Below, one piece after another: positions 23,041-34,311 of a stretch of 64,000 bases of DNA. The stretch is taken from the NCBI RefSeq assembly GCF_026151205.1, contig NC_087080.1, positions 4,133,096 to 4,197,095 on the forward strand, written 5' to 3'. Below the pieces are notes generated by a model. That model ran no database searches. It was not told where the DNA came from and saw only the letters and a program-made list of their open reading frames with translations. Made by a program: the position numbers and the translations under genes. Positions within the stretch are counted from its first letter, which is position 1, and each line of letters starts with the position of its first letter. Source of the stretch: Bolinopsis microptera (Eukaryota; Ctenophora; Tentaculata; Lobata; Bolinopsidae).

Positions 23041-24379
23041 AGTAGTAGATTATAGAGTAAGACTTGACACTCGACATTTCCTTTTATATTAATATTTACA
23101 TGTGCAAGTTTAAAGTAGTTTCCGCTTGGCTATGTCATAAATTGTTTTAACACCATAGTTAAAAGATATTGTTTTCAGACCAGACTTCCTTCACCATTCG
23201 TGACGATACTCCATTCCACAATCCACCTACACCATTGCTTCGAAATAGACTTTGAAAAGTGATTGCACCATCATATATTTGGACACCAAGATATTTCCCT
23301 TAAATAGGTTATGAGAAGATGTTCTCCCGTGTCAAGTAATTAGTATAGTACAAAAAGCTTACTTCCATTGTTATATAATCATTTTTTAATAAGAAGGTTT
23401 TTGTTCATTAATTAGTAGATCTATATTCTTGCTTACATTGGTGTATCAATTTGTGTTAACCCACTAAAATTGAAAGTCTTAATTATAATCATTATACCGC
23501 AACAAATTAAATAAGAAGTCGTTAGTAGCATGACGATCTAAATTCCAGCAAAACTATAATTTCCCTAAAACCAAAGTTATAAGACGCTCAATAGTGGGTT
23601 CAGAACCTTCCGAGACGGACTCTCTTTATATAACCTGGGCCTCCCATGTTTTATAGTTCTAGCCAAGTCAAAAGGAGCTCTTAATAAATAATTTCTTGGA
23701 GGAAATAAAGTACTACATATCATGGACATGGGAGAGGTGATTATTGCCCGGTACTAGCAACTAACACCTGTTTAATAATTGGTACCGTGGTTAATAACAG
23801 ATATCAATTAAAACAAGAAAACCTGATAAATACATATCTGCCCGATATTTTTTTCTCAAATTTTTAAACCCTTTTGAATATCTTCCTTGCAAACTTCAAG
23901 GATAATTTTGGCCGGCAATCTTTTCAGTGAAAATCGGTAGGGACCGTTCCCAGAAATATCCAGTGCAAAATATCTGGAGGTCCCAACATGTTGTTTCAAC
24001 TCTAAACATCAAGTTTAAGTTATGCCGTTATAATAGTCCTGGATGGAATTTCAGGGAATTTATATGATACATTTTAAACGGGATCGTCATTCATCAGGGT
24101 CCATAATATCATTATACGTTTATCAATATCATACATTTTGCATTTATCATGGCTGAATTCAGTGAATTGCAGAATTCAATTTTCATCTTTATTGTTTTGT
24201 CAGTTATTTTGCGATAGTCTAAACGCGATAGCCAGCTTGTAGTTTACAACCTACCAGGACGCGCGCCGAGTTGGACTTGTCGACGGTTCCAATATATGGA
24301 ACAGATATTTTACGAGTATCACCCGTTAATAGCCAGCGCTTACTAGCGGCAGCGCTGATTTATTAAATAAAGAATTAAT
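23041..24379. other. Gene-free interval
   Basis: No exon recognised. 24211-24236 (gcgatagtctaaacgcgata) resembles the terminus of the foldback element at 3288. 24239-24330 matches 52376-52462 in inverted orientation. Confidence 0.45.
24239..24330 (+). repeat. Dispersed ~90-bp repeat, partner of 52376-52462
   Basis: Shares ggacgcgcgccgagttgga and cgagtatcacccg with the reverse complement of 52376-52462. It begins just after foldback-terminus-like sequence, so it may be a decayed relative of that element. Confidence 0.7.
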
Positions 24380-24530
24380 ACAGGGTGGCCCAGAAGTAAC
24401 TGCCCACACGTAACCCTCTAATATTTCAAAAAATATAGAATATAGATAATAGATATAGGTCAAACTTAGATTTCCTGAAAGTTTCGTAAAATTTACTTTA
24501 TTACAGAGGGTGTGGCACGCCACACCCTGT
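24380..24530. mobile_element. 151-bp MITE-like element with ACAGGGTG ends
   Basis: Starts ACAGGGTGGCCCAGAAGTAA and ends GCCACACCCTGT, giving inverted ACAGGGTG termini. No clear duplication. ACAGGGTG-type ends occur in Tc1/mariner-like elements, but the class is inference. Confidence 0.5.
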
Positions 24531-24939
24531 TTTTCACTATTGTCGTCACAGTGAGAACGCTTTTTTTAAAGCTAAGAACTCCAAGGTTTTTCGACACATT
24601 TGGTTCAATAATTGAAGTGCTTTCCCAAAGTTATGATCATGTTCAGATACGTGATCCCTGCACTGTGCACTTAATCAGTGGTATTTTCAGTTTCACTCGT
24701 AGTCTTCAATTGGTACATGAATATTTCTTCTTTTTGTAGTTGCATCATCATTTTGTATCCTGTAAGGTATCAATAAAATGGAAAAGCACTTCTAACGAAT
24801 TGTTAGACGACAAGATGATTGCATTTGTGTTTCGTATCATGCCTCAAAGACTGTAAAGAAAATGAAGTGAAATTAAAATATTTGTGGTCTGTGGAACGTT
24901 TAGCTAGATTAGCTGAGAATATGAAAGTAGCTTCATGAT

Positions 24940-25870
24940 GCGATGTATTTTCGATGCTGATTCCGAAACACCCCCTTACACAGGGTCAAAACACCCTCCT
25001 GAGGAGCTATGAGCAAAACACTGTTTTGGTCACATGACATGCCAGTAAAACGCGAATTCGATTATTTAGGGCTCTGGTTAGGATTATGGTTTTGGTTAAT
25101 ACCCCAAGTCACGCTGACGAGTGAATAACTATTTTACTATTACTATGTATATATAGTATTAGTAAAAGCCTCCAAATGCAGTAAATGTTTAATAGTACTT
25201 AACCGAACCCCAATCACCAAGGCTCCACCCGGTTTCTGTCACCTTGATAATATGTTAAGTTCTCCCGGTGGATATTTATTCTTTAAAGGGGGATATACCA
25301 CGGTAATTGTAATATTACTCAACATATCAAAATTACTCCTCCTAAAAATTGGATCTGCATCATGTATCAAAGACAAACTCCAATATAAAGCAAAAAAGTA
25401 TGTGTGGAATGTTGAGGTGTATTTCTTACATTAAAACTAGATTTATTATAATGCTAACATTAAGAAGTGAAACTGTAAAGTTAGTTGCCCTACTACCACT
25501 AAACTATCGACTGCCAGACTTTGGGGATGGAGTGATATGACCGGCTTTTACTAATTCGCTCGCCCAAAAATTTCACGTGACTTTGGTTTTTATGGTTTTG
25601 CAGCCGTACAAAACAGTTTTACATAAACCCTAATCCCAACCCTAACCCTAACCATAACCCCGAAGCTATCCATAACCCTGACCACAACCCTAACCCTAAC
25701 CCGAGCCCTAAACAATCGAATTCATGTTTTACTAGCCTGTCACGTGACCAAAACGGTTTTTTGCCCATAACTGAATAACTCTCCAGGGAAGTATTTTTAC
25801 CCTACGTCATGGAGGGTGATTCGGAATCAGCGTCCAAAAATACACCGATTCTGATCAATTTCATACCCAA
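24940..25870. repeat. ~930-bp inverted repeat with telomere-like runs
   Basis: The left arm (24940-25110) and right arm (25600-25870) are inverted copies: ttttcgatgctgattccgaa versus ttcggaatcagcgtccaaaa, with cacatgac/cacgtgac and aaaacagt blocks between. Degenerate TTAGGG/CCCTAA repeats lie in both arms (25058-25095 and 25628-25705). The same sequence family forms the centre of the foldback element at 3950-4160. Confidence 0.7.
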
Positions 25871-25899
25871 ACTCAAAGGGCCTTTTCACAAGAGTTTTT

Positions 25900-28800
25900 T
25901 TTTAAATTCGGGCGAGCGATTTATAGTAGGAGCGGATATGACCACCATATACGTCATCAAGTAATTAACATGCAAGCTTGAAGCACCGTGGGAAATTAGA
26001 GAAGCTGACATTGGGGAACCAATCAATTAGCCTAAACCACCTGAGAAATAGTAACCTTCAAATTTCCAATGACCATGAATATTGTAGTATAAGTTGCCCT
26101 ACTACCACTAAACTACCATTAGTTTCACGTCTTGTTATAAACAATAAACATACATCAAAGTAATAGTTAATGTTTCTAGCTTTCACCCAACAAAAAAAGG
26201 CGGATATGGGATAGTAAACAATAAACATTACATGTTATATGTACCTGTATATATATTAATAATATAGTGGCATTTATATGTGTATGGTATATTGGATTAG
26301 AATTTGTTACGTAAATAGAAAAATATATAAAGAAGTTGAAATAGTTTGAGAAGTTTGATTGAGGGTGCTGATATTTTGACAGTAGCAGTAAAATAACACC
26401 ATGTATCACCAGTTAAACTTAAAGTAGCGAAATTAGCGGGACAGTAAACATGTCATCTGTCACTGCGTGCCTCTTCGGCTGTAGACTTTGTGTCGCTATT
26501 TTCCTTCCGTCTGCAGTATTTCTTACTTGGTACGTGTTCACTTGGATCTGGTGTGTTGCCACCAGGAAAATGTGAATCCAACAGAATAGTCATTTGTAGA
26601 CTAATGACGGACGGGGGTACGGAGTCCTAAAATGGTCAAATCTACTGCTGACGTTATCTGTAATACATTATGTGAACGGTCCTTTTTGCTTTTTCGTTTG
26701 TGGTACGTGTTAGCTAAAACAAACAGGTAATCATGACGTCATATGACGAGAGAGAGACCCAATATAATTAGACTACTGTTGACTGTGTCAGTGACTCACG
26801 TTACCTCGTAGGTGGTTTTCAGTAAAGTAAGTTGAGATTACATCGAATACTGAACAACAGCATGATATTCATATCGTCGCTCCATGGTGACGATAATTTA
26901 AAGACTGAGTGGGTATTTAGGGAATTCATGCCATTAGAAATGAGATGAATCAGACATCAGTGTGCTAAAGGCTTCCTCGGAATTTCAATTAGATACCTTT
27001 ATTCCCTAAAGCATAAGTCGGGTCCGAAATAAATGATCTGTGATGAAATTTGTCTTCCAGGTAAAGTGGAGGGCTTTCTAGAATTCCTGTATTCTAATCG
27101 AATGAATTGTCACCCCATGTTAAAACAATACCATACCGAACGTATTACTGCTGAGATAGATAATTTTATATCGAGTTACATATTGCCACCGCACTGTGAA
27201 TGCGAAGCAGAGAAGTCACATACGCTGCGCGTTCCCGCGAATTGTATGTGAGCAATTGCGCAAACATTTCCTGAACAAATTTCCCCGCGCGTGCCCTTTG
27301 CCGCACAAAATTGAAAACATCTCTCAACGCACGAACAACCGTGAGTTTAGTCCAGGGTCAACCTTTGTATGTTTATAATATAAGTGGTTAGTTCAGAACG
27401 TTTATTCCAGATTTTAAGAAGAAAGCAAATTAACAGACAAAAGTATATGTTGATCAGCTGAATTTCGTCTTGAATTAGTCGAGTACCGTTACTGGTTGAT
27501 AGTTCCATGAGAGTTATGTATACATTGTTTATCTTATTGTGCTGAAGGAGCTATTGAGATTATAGCTCACAGTGGCGAATTGGACACATTTATTATACAC
27601 AGAAAGATTTTCCATAAAGAAAGGGGGTCTTATTGCAAGGAAAATGCGTCTAAAGATATATCCGCTTAGGAGGCTTCCACGTGTAACACATAACTTGTAG
27701 GTCTTATTTGTACAAGGTATTGAAGTATGCAAGGTATTGAAGTATGCAAGGTATTGAAGTATGCAAGGTATTGAAGTATGCAAGGTATGGGAGTATGCAA
27801 GGTATCGAAGTATGCAATGTATCGAATTATGCAAGGTATTGAAGCTTGCAAGGTATTGAAGTATGCAAGGTATCGAGGTATGCAAGGTATTAAAGTATGC
27901 AAGGTAGGGTGAGGGTATGGGAGGTTAGAGAATTTGTGCAATAGTAGATGATATTTTGACGTCGATAATTAGAACGACTAAATGGCGTCAATTTTGTAAA
28001 GCTGTTCATTTTTAAATTTCTTTGAAATACCCGCAATTTCAACTGAAAACTAGATTTTAGCAAATAATTTGATTTTGATTTACAAAACAGCTTTATTTGT
28101 TAAATTTAAACATCTTGATCTGACCATTATAGCATTATATAATATATATGTACTGTTTACGCTGTGCTCAATTATAGCGACGACTTGCCAGCTGCTTCGC
28201 TCTACAAAGGAGATAACTTTTAACTGCATGGGCATGCCGGCATGCAGCTTGCATTTCTTGGAAATACCAGCCAATTCTCGGAACTAACATCATTTGTTAT
28301 AGAAGCTGGAGAGAGAGAACTTTAATTGTTCGTACCATACTACACGCGGTGTATGGAGCAAGTAAGCTTTCTGCAACCAACTGAATCATCATTCAATAAA
28401 ATCATAATTGTTAAAATGTTATTAATATTAATTATAACATTTTTCAGTATGGAATACAAAAACGGATATATTATTGAGTGCATTAAAGCAGGTCATTTGG
28501 CGTCATGCAAATAAACAACTGCACTATGCAAGTGTATTAAACGTTATATATTTTAATTTCACTATTATATTTTACTTACTTATTATAATTTACTATATGT
28601 AACGTGCACTGCACTTATTTTATCAGTTTGATTGACAATACACCATTTTGAGAATTGAAGCTAAATCGACCTTATTATCCCATTTTCAAATTTAGATTAA
28701 GCCATTTTACAATACTGGAAATGTATTTATTATTGTTGTGAGGGACGGTGTGAATGGCTGTGAAGTCCACACCTGCTAAAATAATGATAATATTATCTTA

Positions 28801-29266
28801 ACAACGTATTTATCTAGGGCGTAACCTTAGTCTTATTTTGGGGATGCGCCGATAAGCGATGCGAGCCGGCTCCAGCTGATGTGGGGCTGGCGGCGATTGA
28901 GCTACTGAGAACCCAATAGGTTCTTGGAATCCGTCTTTGTTTCTAGGAATTGATGACACTTTGATTTCTGACACTTAATTTCAGACAGGTGGTCACCGGA
29001 GAGCAGAATTGTGTTAATTAAGAATACTTGACGAGCGCCGGCCCCTTGAGCTTTTAATTCACACTTCACTACTCCCACAATGTGCACCAGTGGTCTTAAA
29101 TTGTAAATTGGAAATTTATGGAAATTTAAAACACAGTAAACTGCCCCACCACTGCTAAATTTAACGCTGTAAAGTGTAAATGTACCAAATTGTTTGAGGA
29201 GGATTCCATTTCGAAGTATCAATAACCCAAAAGATATCCCCCAATTCCTATATAAAATACATAGGG
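25900..29266. other. Gene-free interval
   Basis: Open frames are short and unrecognised, including one of 72 codons at 27033-27251. A short repeat (ttgccctactaccactaaac) occurs at 25482 and 26094. Only the 17-bp array at 27717 stands out. Confidence 0.4.
27717..27905. repeat. 17-bp tandem repeat (gtattgaagtatgcaag)
   Basis: About eleven imperfect copies, with gtatcga and gtatggg variants. The open frames across it on the minus strand are repeat artefacts. Confidence 0.92.
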
Positions 29267-29508
29267 GGGGGGGGTCATAAGAATCTGAGAAATATATATA
29301 TACACTCAAAAATAGTTATATACCAAATCATTCTCCATATCGGTGCAATATGGTCCAATTAAATTGAGATGAAAAAATATTTGAGATGAAAAAATATTTG
29401 AGATGAAAAAATACTCAAAAATAATTTTTGAGAATGAGAATTTGGCCATTTTCGTCGGGACTCTCAAAAATACTCATGAGTCATGACACCCCCCCCCCCC
29501 CCCCCCCT
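29267..29508. mobile_element. MITE-like repeat with G-run/C-run ends, copy 1
   Basis: Starts with a G-run followed by tcat and ends atgacac plus a 20-bp C-run. It contains three copies of gagatgaaaaaatattt (29368-29415), then gagaatttggccattttcgt. The right two thirds match 37991-38122 in the same orientation. Confidence 0.6.
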
Positions 29509-30558
29509 ATATAAAAGCCGCGAGGTATTCAGGTCGGTTAAGTGAATCAACAAATTGGAAGGTAGTTGAATGGCCTGATGGCCAGACACAAGAAAGGAAT
29601 TTTAAAAGTTTGCCGAGAAAGTGACCATATAAATGTACCAACAAACTAGCGAACTTTGAGCTCAACTTACATACATTTCATTCACACATTTCCCCGTATC
29701 ACGTGATTGAGAGTCCACAATACTCGTGCAGCTCACTGGTACTACACTTTGAACACATTCTTCTTTTTTTAACTCGATTCGAAGTTCGAAAATCCATTTC
29801 TCTGTAACAATATTATATATGGGCGGAAGTATAAATTATTTAAAGTAGTAACCTTTATTATTTACATAATAATAATATTCTCATCATGGTACGTGGTATT
29901 TGGGGAGTCCCAGGTCCCTGTATGGGCTCTTTTCGCAGCTACATTTCTTGAAGATAAGTAATACAATTAAAGTATCGAAATACAGTGCCCTAACAGGTGA
30001 CTGCACGGGGGGGGGGCATGAAATTACAGGGGAAAATATTGTGAAGTGTGTTTTAATCAATGTAACACTTAATGCAAGACCTAATGTAGGACTCATTTTT
30101 ACAACTTAATATGGAAATATAGTATGGATAAATATTTCACCTTGATTAAGATGACTGGCGAAGGAAACTGAAATCACCATTATCCCAGATAATAAGGAAA
30201 TTAAATTTTTTTATCACAAATTGAATTATCTTCAGAATTGTTAAGTTATACAGAATACGAGTAATAAATTCAATTTTGTCTGAATACAACTTCACGCATG
30301 ATTTTACAAATTAAATCTGAATTATCTGTAACCTAAGCCGGTTGTAACTTTCCCATAAAAAGTGTCAAAAAGTATCATCAATTTTACTTGAGCACCAAAA
30401 CTCTTTATCTAGCTCTCCGACACAGATGCAAGGATAATTTAATGTTAAAATTTGTACATTTTTGCGCTTACCATCTAACAAGCAAATAATTTCAAAACAG
30501 GATTCATACAAATTTTAAAGTTTACTATATAAATACTAAATAGACGCAACGATCGCCA
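29509..30558. other. Gene-free interval
   Basis: AT-rich sequence; no exon or clear repeat recognised. Confidence 0.4.
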
Positions 30559-30712
30559 CTAATAGTGTGGCGAGGGCCGCGGTGTGAGTGGAGTAATTAA
30601 TTGAACATCATCAAGGTATATTATATAACTAGTATTTAAGAAATATTATATAACTTGATGATGTTCAATCTTTCAATTAATTACTCCACTCACACCTCGC
30701 CACTTCTTCTGC
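30559..30712. repeat. ~150-bp near-perfect hairpin
   Basis: The arms gtgagtggagtaattaattg and caattaattactccactcac pair, extending through aacatcatcaag / cttgatgatgtt and the outer gtggcgag / ctcgccac. The left arm has a 6-bp insertion (ggccgc) and the right arm a 4-bp bulge. The loop is about 30 bp of AT. It could be a MITE or a transcribed hairpin; no target duplication seen. Confidence 0.8.
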
Positions 30713-30869
30713 TACTCAGGATTACTCTCAGGAATGATAACTTGTTGGACAGCTGCCAACCCCCTAACCTTCCTGTTTTTTTATGTACATATCACATAAT
30801 ATGTTATGTTAATATGTTATCTGGCACGATACTGTGTGTACAGTTTCTATAATATGAGTTTTATAGAGT

Positions 30870-31412
30870 GGTGAGTAGGGCTGGGAGTTTATATCTAGGT
30901 TAGTTTAAAAGTAGTGAGAAGTAGGGCTGGGAGTTGATATATAGGTTAGTGTAAAAGTGGTGAGAAGTAGGGCTGGGAGTTGATATCTAGGTTAGTGTAA
31001 AAGTGGTGAGAATTAGGGCTGGGAGTTGATATCTAGGTTAGTGTAAAAGTGGTGAGAGGTAGGGCTCGGAGTTGATATCTAGGTTAGTGTAAAAGTGGTG
31101 AGAAGTAGGGCTGGGAGTTGATATCAAGGTTAGTGTAAAAGTGGTGAGAAGTAGGGCTGGGAGTTGATATCTAGGTTAGTGTAAAAGTGGTGAGAATTAG
31201 GGCTGGGAGTTGATATCTAGGTTAGTGTAAAAGTGGTGAGAAGTAGGGCTGGGAGTTGATATCTAGGTTAGTGTAAAAGTGGTGAGAAGTAGGGCTGGGA
31301 GTTGATATCTAGGTTAGTGTAAAAGTGGTGAGAAGTAGGGCTGGGAGTTGATATATAGGTTAGTGTAAAAGTGGTGAGAAGTAGGGCTGGGATTTGATAT
31401 CTAGGTTAGTAC
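30870..31412. repeat. 46-bp minisatellite, ~12 units
   Basis: The unit reads gtagggctgggagttgatat, then ctaggttagtgtaaaagtgg, then tgagaa. Few substitutions. It abuts a LINE reverse transcriptase scrap. Confidence 0.95.
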
Positions 31413-31423
31413 TTAGTGTAACA

Positions 31424-31602
31424 TACGTTTATCCAAGAACAAATTTGCTCCACTGCACACAGAATGTCTACCAACAAGGACCAGATCTGTTTCAGCAGTT
31501 AAAAATCTAGGCATTAAAATATATAACAAGTTGACAGGGAAATACAAGCATGATCATATTATGAAGACGATTTACGGAAGCAACACTGACTTGGGAGAAT
31601 AG
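31424..31602 (+). pseudogene. LINE reverse transcriptase scrap (C-terminal part)
   Basis: Open frame without a start, including SVSAVKNLGIKIYNKLTGKY and HDHIMKTI. This matches the pattern 'VK.LGI.ID..L.W..HI..I' that follows the catalytic palm in many non-LTR retrotransposon reverse transcriptases. The rest of the enzyme is absent. Identification is from the motif only. Confidence 0.5.
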
Positions 31603-32184
31603 TATTCATGCTTGCACATTTGGTACATAATATATCTGATATATCTGAATGGCCCTGACTATCTAGTATCCACAGGAAATGTTTTCGTGTATCTATCATG
31701 GACAGTGGACACTCTCTCAAACCTATTGCTCCTCATGCAGCATCCCATGATGGACAAATGTCGTTTAGTGTTTTTGGACACAAAATCTAAAACGATCCTC
31801 CACTGCACCATCGGTTAAAAATTGGGTAGTATCCAAGAAGCTGGAAGCTGGAATCCCGACCCAGTCCGTGAACCACAACCTACAGCTAAAAATACAATTA
31901 CTTCAAGGTAGTTGTAACTCTCTGTAACAATGGTGTAACATGATCTGCTGCTCCCCACACATTTGTCAATACACACAGCATGACCCATATCAGGTGCACT
32001 GAATATATTATTCTATTTTTAGACTATCGTTCCCACACTTGTGTTGTATGGTAGTCAGGTAGTGGGAGTAAGACATAAACCGGTTGTTGGACTAACATGA
32101 ACGTGGCCATGCAATGGTGCCAGTGTCCCGATTAAAGATAAGGCGGAAAACCCAAAGACCGCATATCATGATCATGACATATGG

Positions 32185-32382
32185 AGTATGCTACCTTTCA
32201 ATTCTTCAGAATTCAGATAAGAAGGGATTATCTTTAGTTTTATGTATATTCAGTATGCGACTTTTCAATTCTTCAGAATTCAGATAAGAAGGGATTAATT
32301 TTAGTTTTATGTTTATGCAGTATGATACCTTTCAATTCTTCAGAATTCAGATAAGAAGTGATTATCTTTAGTTTTATGTTTC
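32185..32382. repeat. ~66-bp repeat, three copies
   Basis: Each copy has ctttcaattcttcagaattc, then agataagaagggattatctt and tagttttatgt, preceded by cagtatg/gagtatg. Confidence 0.9.
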
Positions 32383-33289
32383 GTTCCAACTCGAGTAACC
32401 AAAAACCACGATTGCCGAGTAAGATTCAGCACTGGTTGGATATTCTAATATTAATAAAGTTAACTTGAAACCGGATGCGGAGTACAGGTCGCGAAATCTC
32501 ACAGAATCGTTAATGATGGGTACCAGTTAAAAAGCTGATACAACATCGCGAATCCGGGCCGGCATCCTGATTACTCCAGATAATGGAAACTTTTCTCTGG
32601 AAAAGTTAACCGCCCAATTCAATTATACTGCTTCTAGATGTAATATGTGTGTTGTATGTGGTAATAGGGTTTTCATTCGGACAAAGAGTTAACCAAGGTA
32701 AAAGTATAAGTAGGGCTTTTCATTGTTGTTATAGCAAAACAAAAGTTAAGATCTAGTGTTTCGTCGCCATATATTTGTTTTGTTAGCAACATAGAACACT
32801 CAACATATTTATTCGCTATAAATACATAAATGTTTACATTTCACGCCTAATTATTCAAGACTTTTTGGAATCAAATCAGTGGTGTAACTTGGTTAACGGA
32901 TTCTGGACAGAGTCTGGGGCAGCGCTACGAACATATCATTACTATTGTATGGGAACCTTGATATTTTGTGCTCCTTAGGTTGAAAATATCAGCCCAAGAA
33001 ATATTTTAAATATGGACTATTAAACGCAAAGATTTCGTCATATTCCAGATATAATTATATCGTAAGTATTTGTAAACAATCCACAAGTTGGCAAAATTCT
33101 TCAATCATAAGTCTCAGAAATGTAACCTACATAACATGTCATGTTACAAATTCATTACAATTTTTCACGCGTTGGCACAAGTAAAAACGTAACGAAATAT
33201 TGAAGGCACGACATATTTTGAGGCCTAAAATATTGGAGCCTGACAGAGGTTAAACTGTTTACAGTTATGTATTTCATTTTGCTCACGTA

Positions 33290-33432
33290 GGGGTCCATTG
33301 TAATACAATTAACGGGCCCTTAATCTATTCTATGCAATCTCCTCGGTCTACTCAGCCGAATGATAGGAAACTTGATTGAGAATTAAATGAGGAGGGGTAC
33401 CTGTTAAAATTTAAAGAAACTTCCTAGGATAC
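33290..33432 (+). repeat. ~140-bp dispersed repeat, copy 1
   Basis: About 90% identical by eye to 45967-46105, including aaatgaggaggggtacct and aacttcctaggatacccctt and agtacatactgtaaacatag. Same orientation; ends undefined. Confidence 0.8.
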
Positions 33433-33746
33433 CCCTTCAGTACATACTGTAAACATAGTACTATTAACTATTAACTGTTATTATTATTACTCTTTTTCAA
33501 GAACTATACCCTACAACCACACCCAATCTATTCTCTTTGAAGAACTATACCCTATAGCCACACCCAACCAATGACTTGGGGCAATCCTCACAATATGCTA
33601 TACATAACACATATTGGGTACGAGCTCCAAGTGGGTCTCTGTGATTAAGTAAACAATAGAAGAGACAATAACACATACTTTTAGTCATTAACACAACAAT
33701 TACTCTGATAATCTAGGCATCTACTACATGTTATTCTCTTATACCC
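33433..33746. other. Short non-coding interval
   Basis: Contains a local duplication of 'agaactataccctayarccacaccca' type at 33499 and 33539; nothing else. Confidence 0.5.
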
Positions 33747-34311
33747 ATGATCTGAGGGCCACGTCCGGTCCTATATTCGGGTGTTACTATGTCTCAGCTT
33801 CTGAAGGTCCTAGAGGCTTATAGATGAAATTTAACAAAACAGAATCTGCATATTAATATACCCAATATATAAGACATAAGTTATTAAAAAACATATTGCC
33901 TAAAACCTTCAATTTTCGATAAAATCGCCAACCATTTTGGGCGTGGCGTCGTGGGCGTACACTTACGGTGGAAACTTTCGGATGAGTTCAAAAAACCGCA
34001 ACTGACATATTTATATATGACTTAAGCAGAAACATTTGCTTTGAAATACTTAATTTAAAGAAATTGGCGGAAAACTGATTTTCGGTTACACAATACACTA
34101 CACATGTCATCCAAACTTATGAAGCAATAAACACCCAATATGGTTTTTGGCGATTTTTGGCACGTAAATGTGCAGGGCAAAATGTTTATATCAATTATTT
34201 GTATATGAATATAATATGCAGATTCGGCTTCGTTTAAGTCCATCTACAAGTCTCTAGGACCTTCAGAAGCTGATATACAATTTCACCTGAGGGCGAATAT
34301 TGGGCGTGGCC
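33747..34311. mobile_element. 565-bp inverted-repeat element
   Basis: The left end (catgatctgagggccacgtc) and the reverse complement of the right end (catgtggccacgcccaatat) open ~75-bp imperfect arms. The arms converge on the shared block cagcttctgaaggtcctaga (33800 and, reversed, 34255). Non-coding. Flanking duplication unclear. Confidence 0.6.

Noticed and set aside
27033-27251. 72-codon open frame MICDEICLPGKVEGFLEF...
   Set aside because: No recognisable family, no splice or repeat support; kept only as unassigned sequence.
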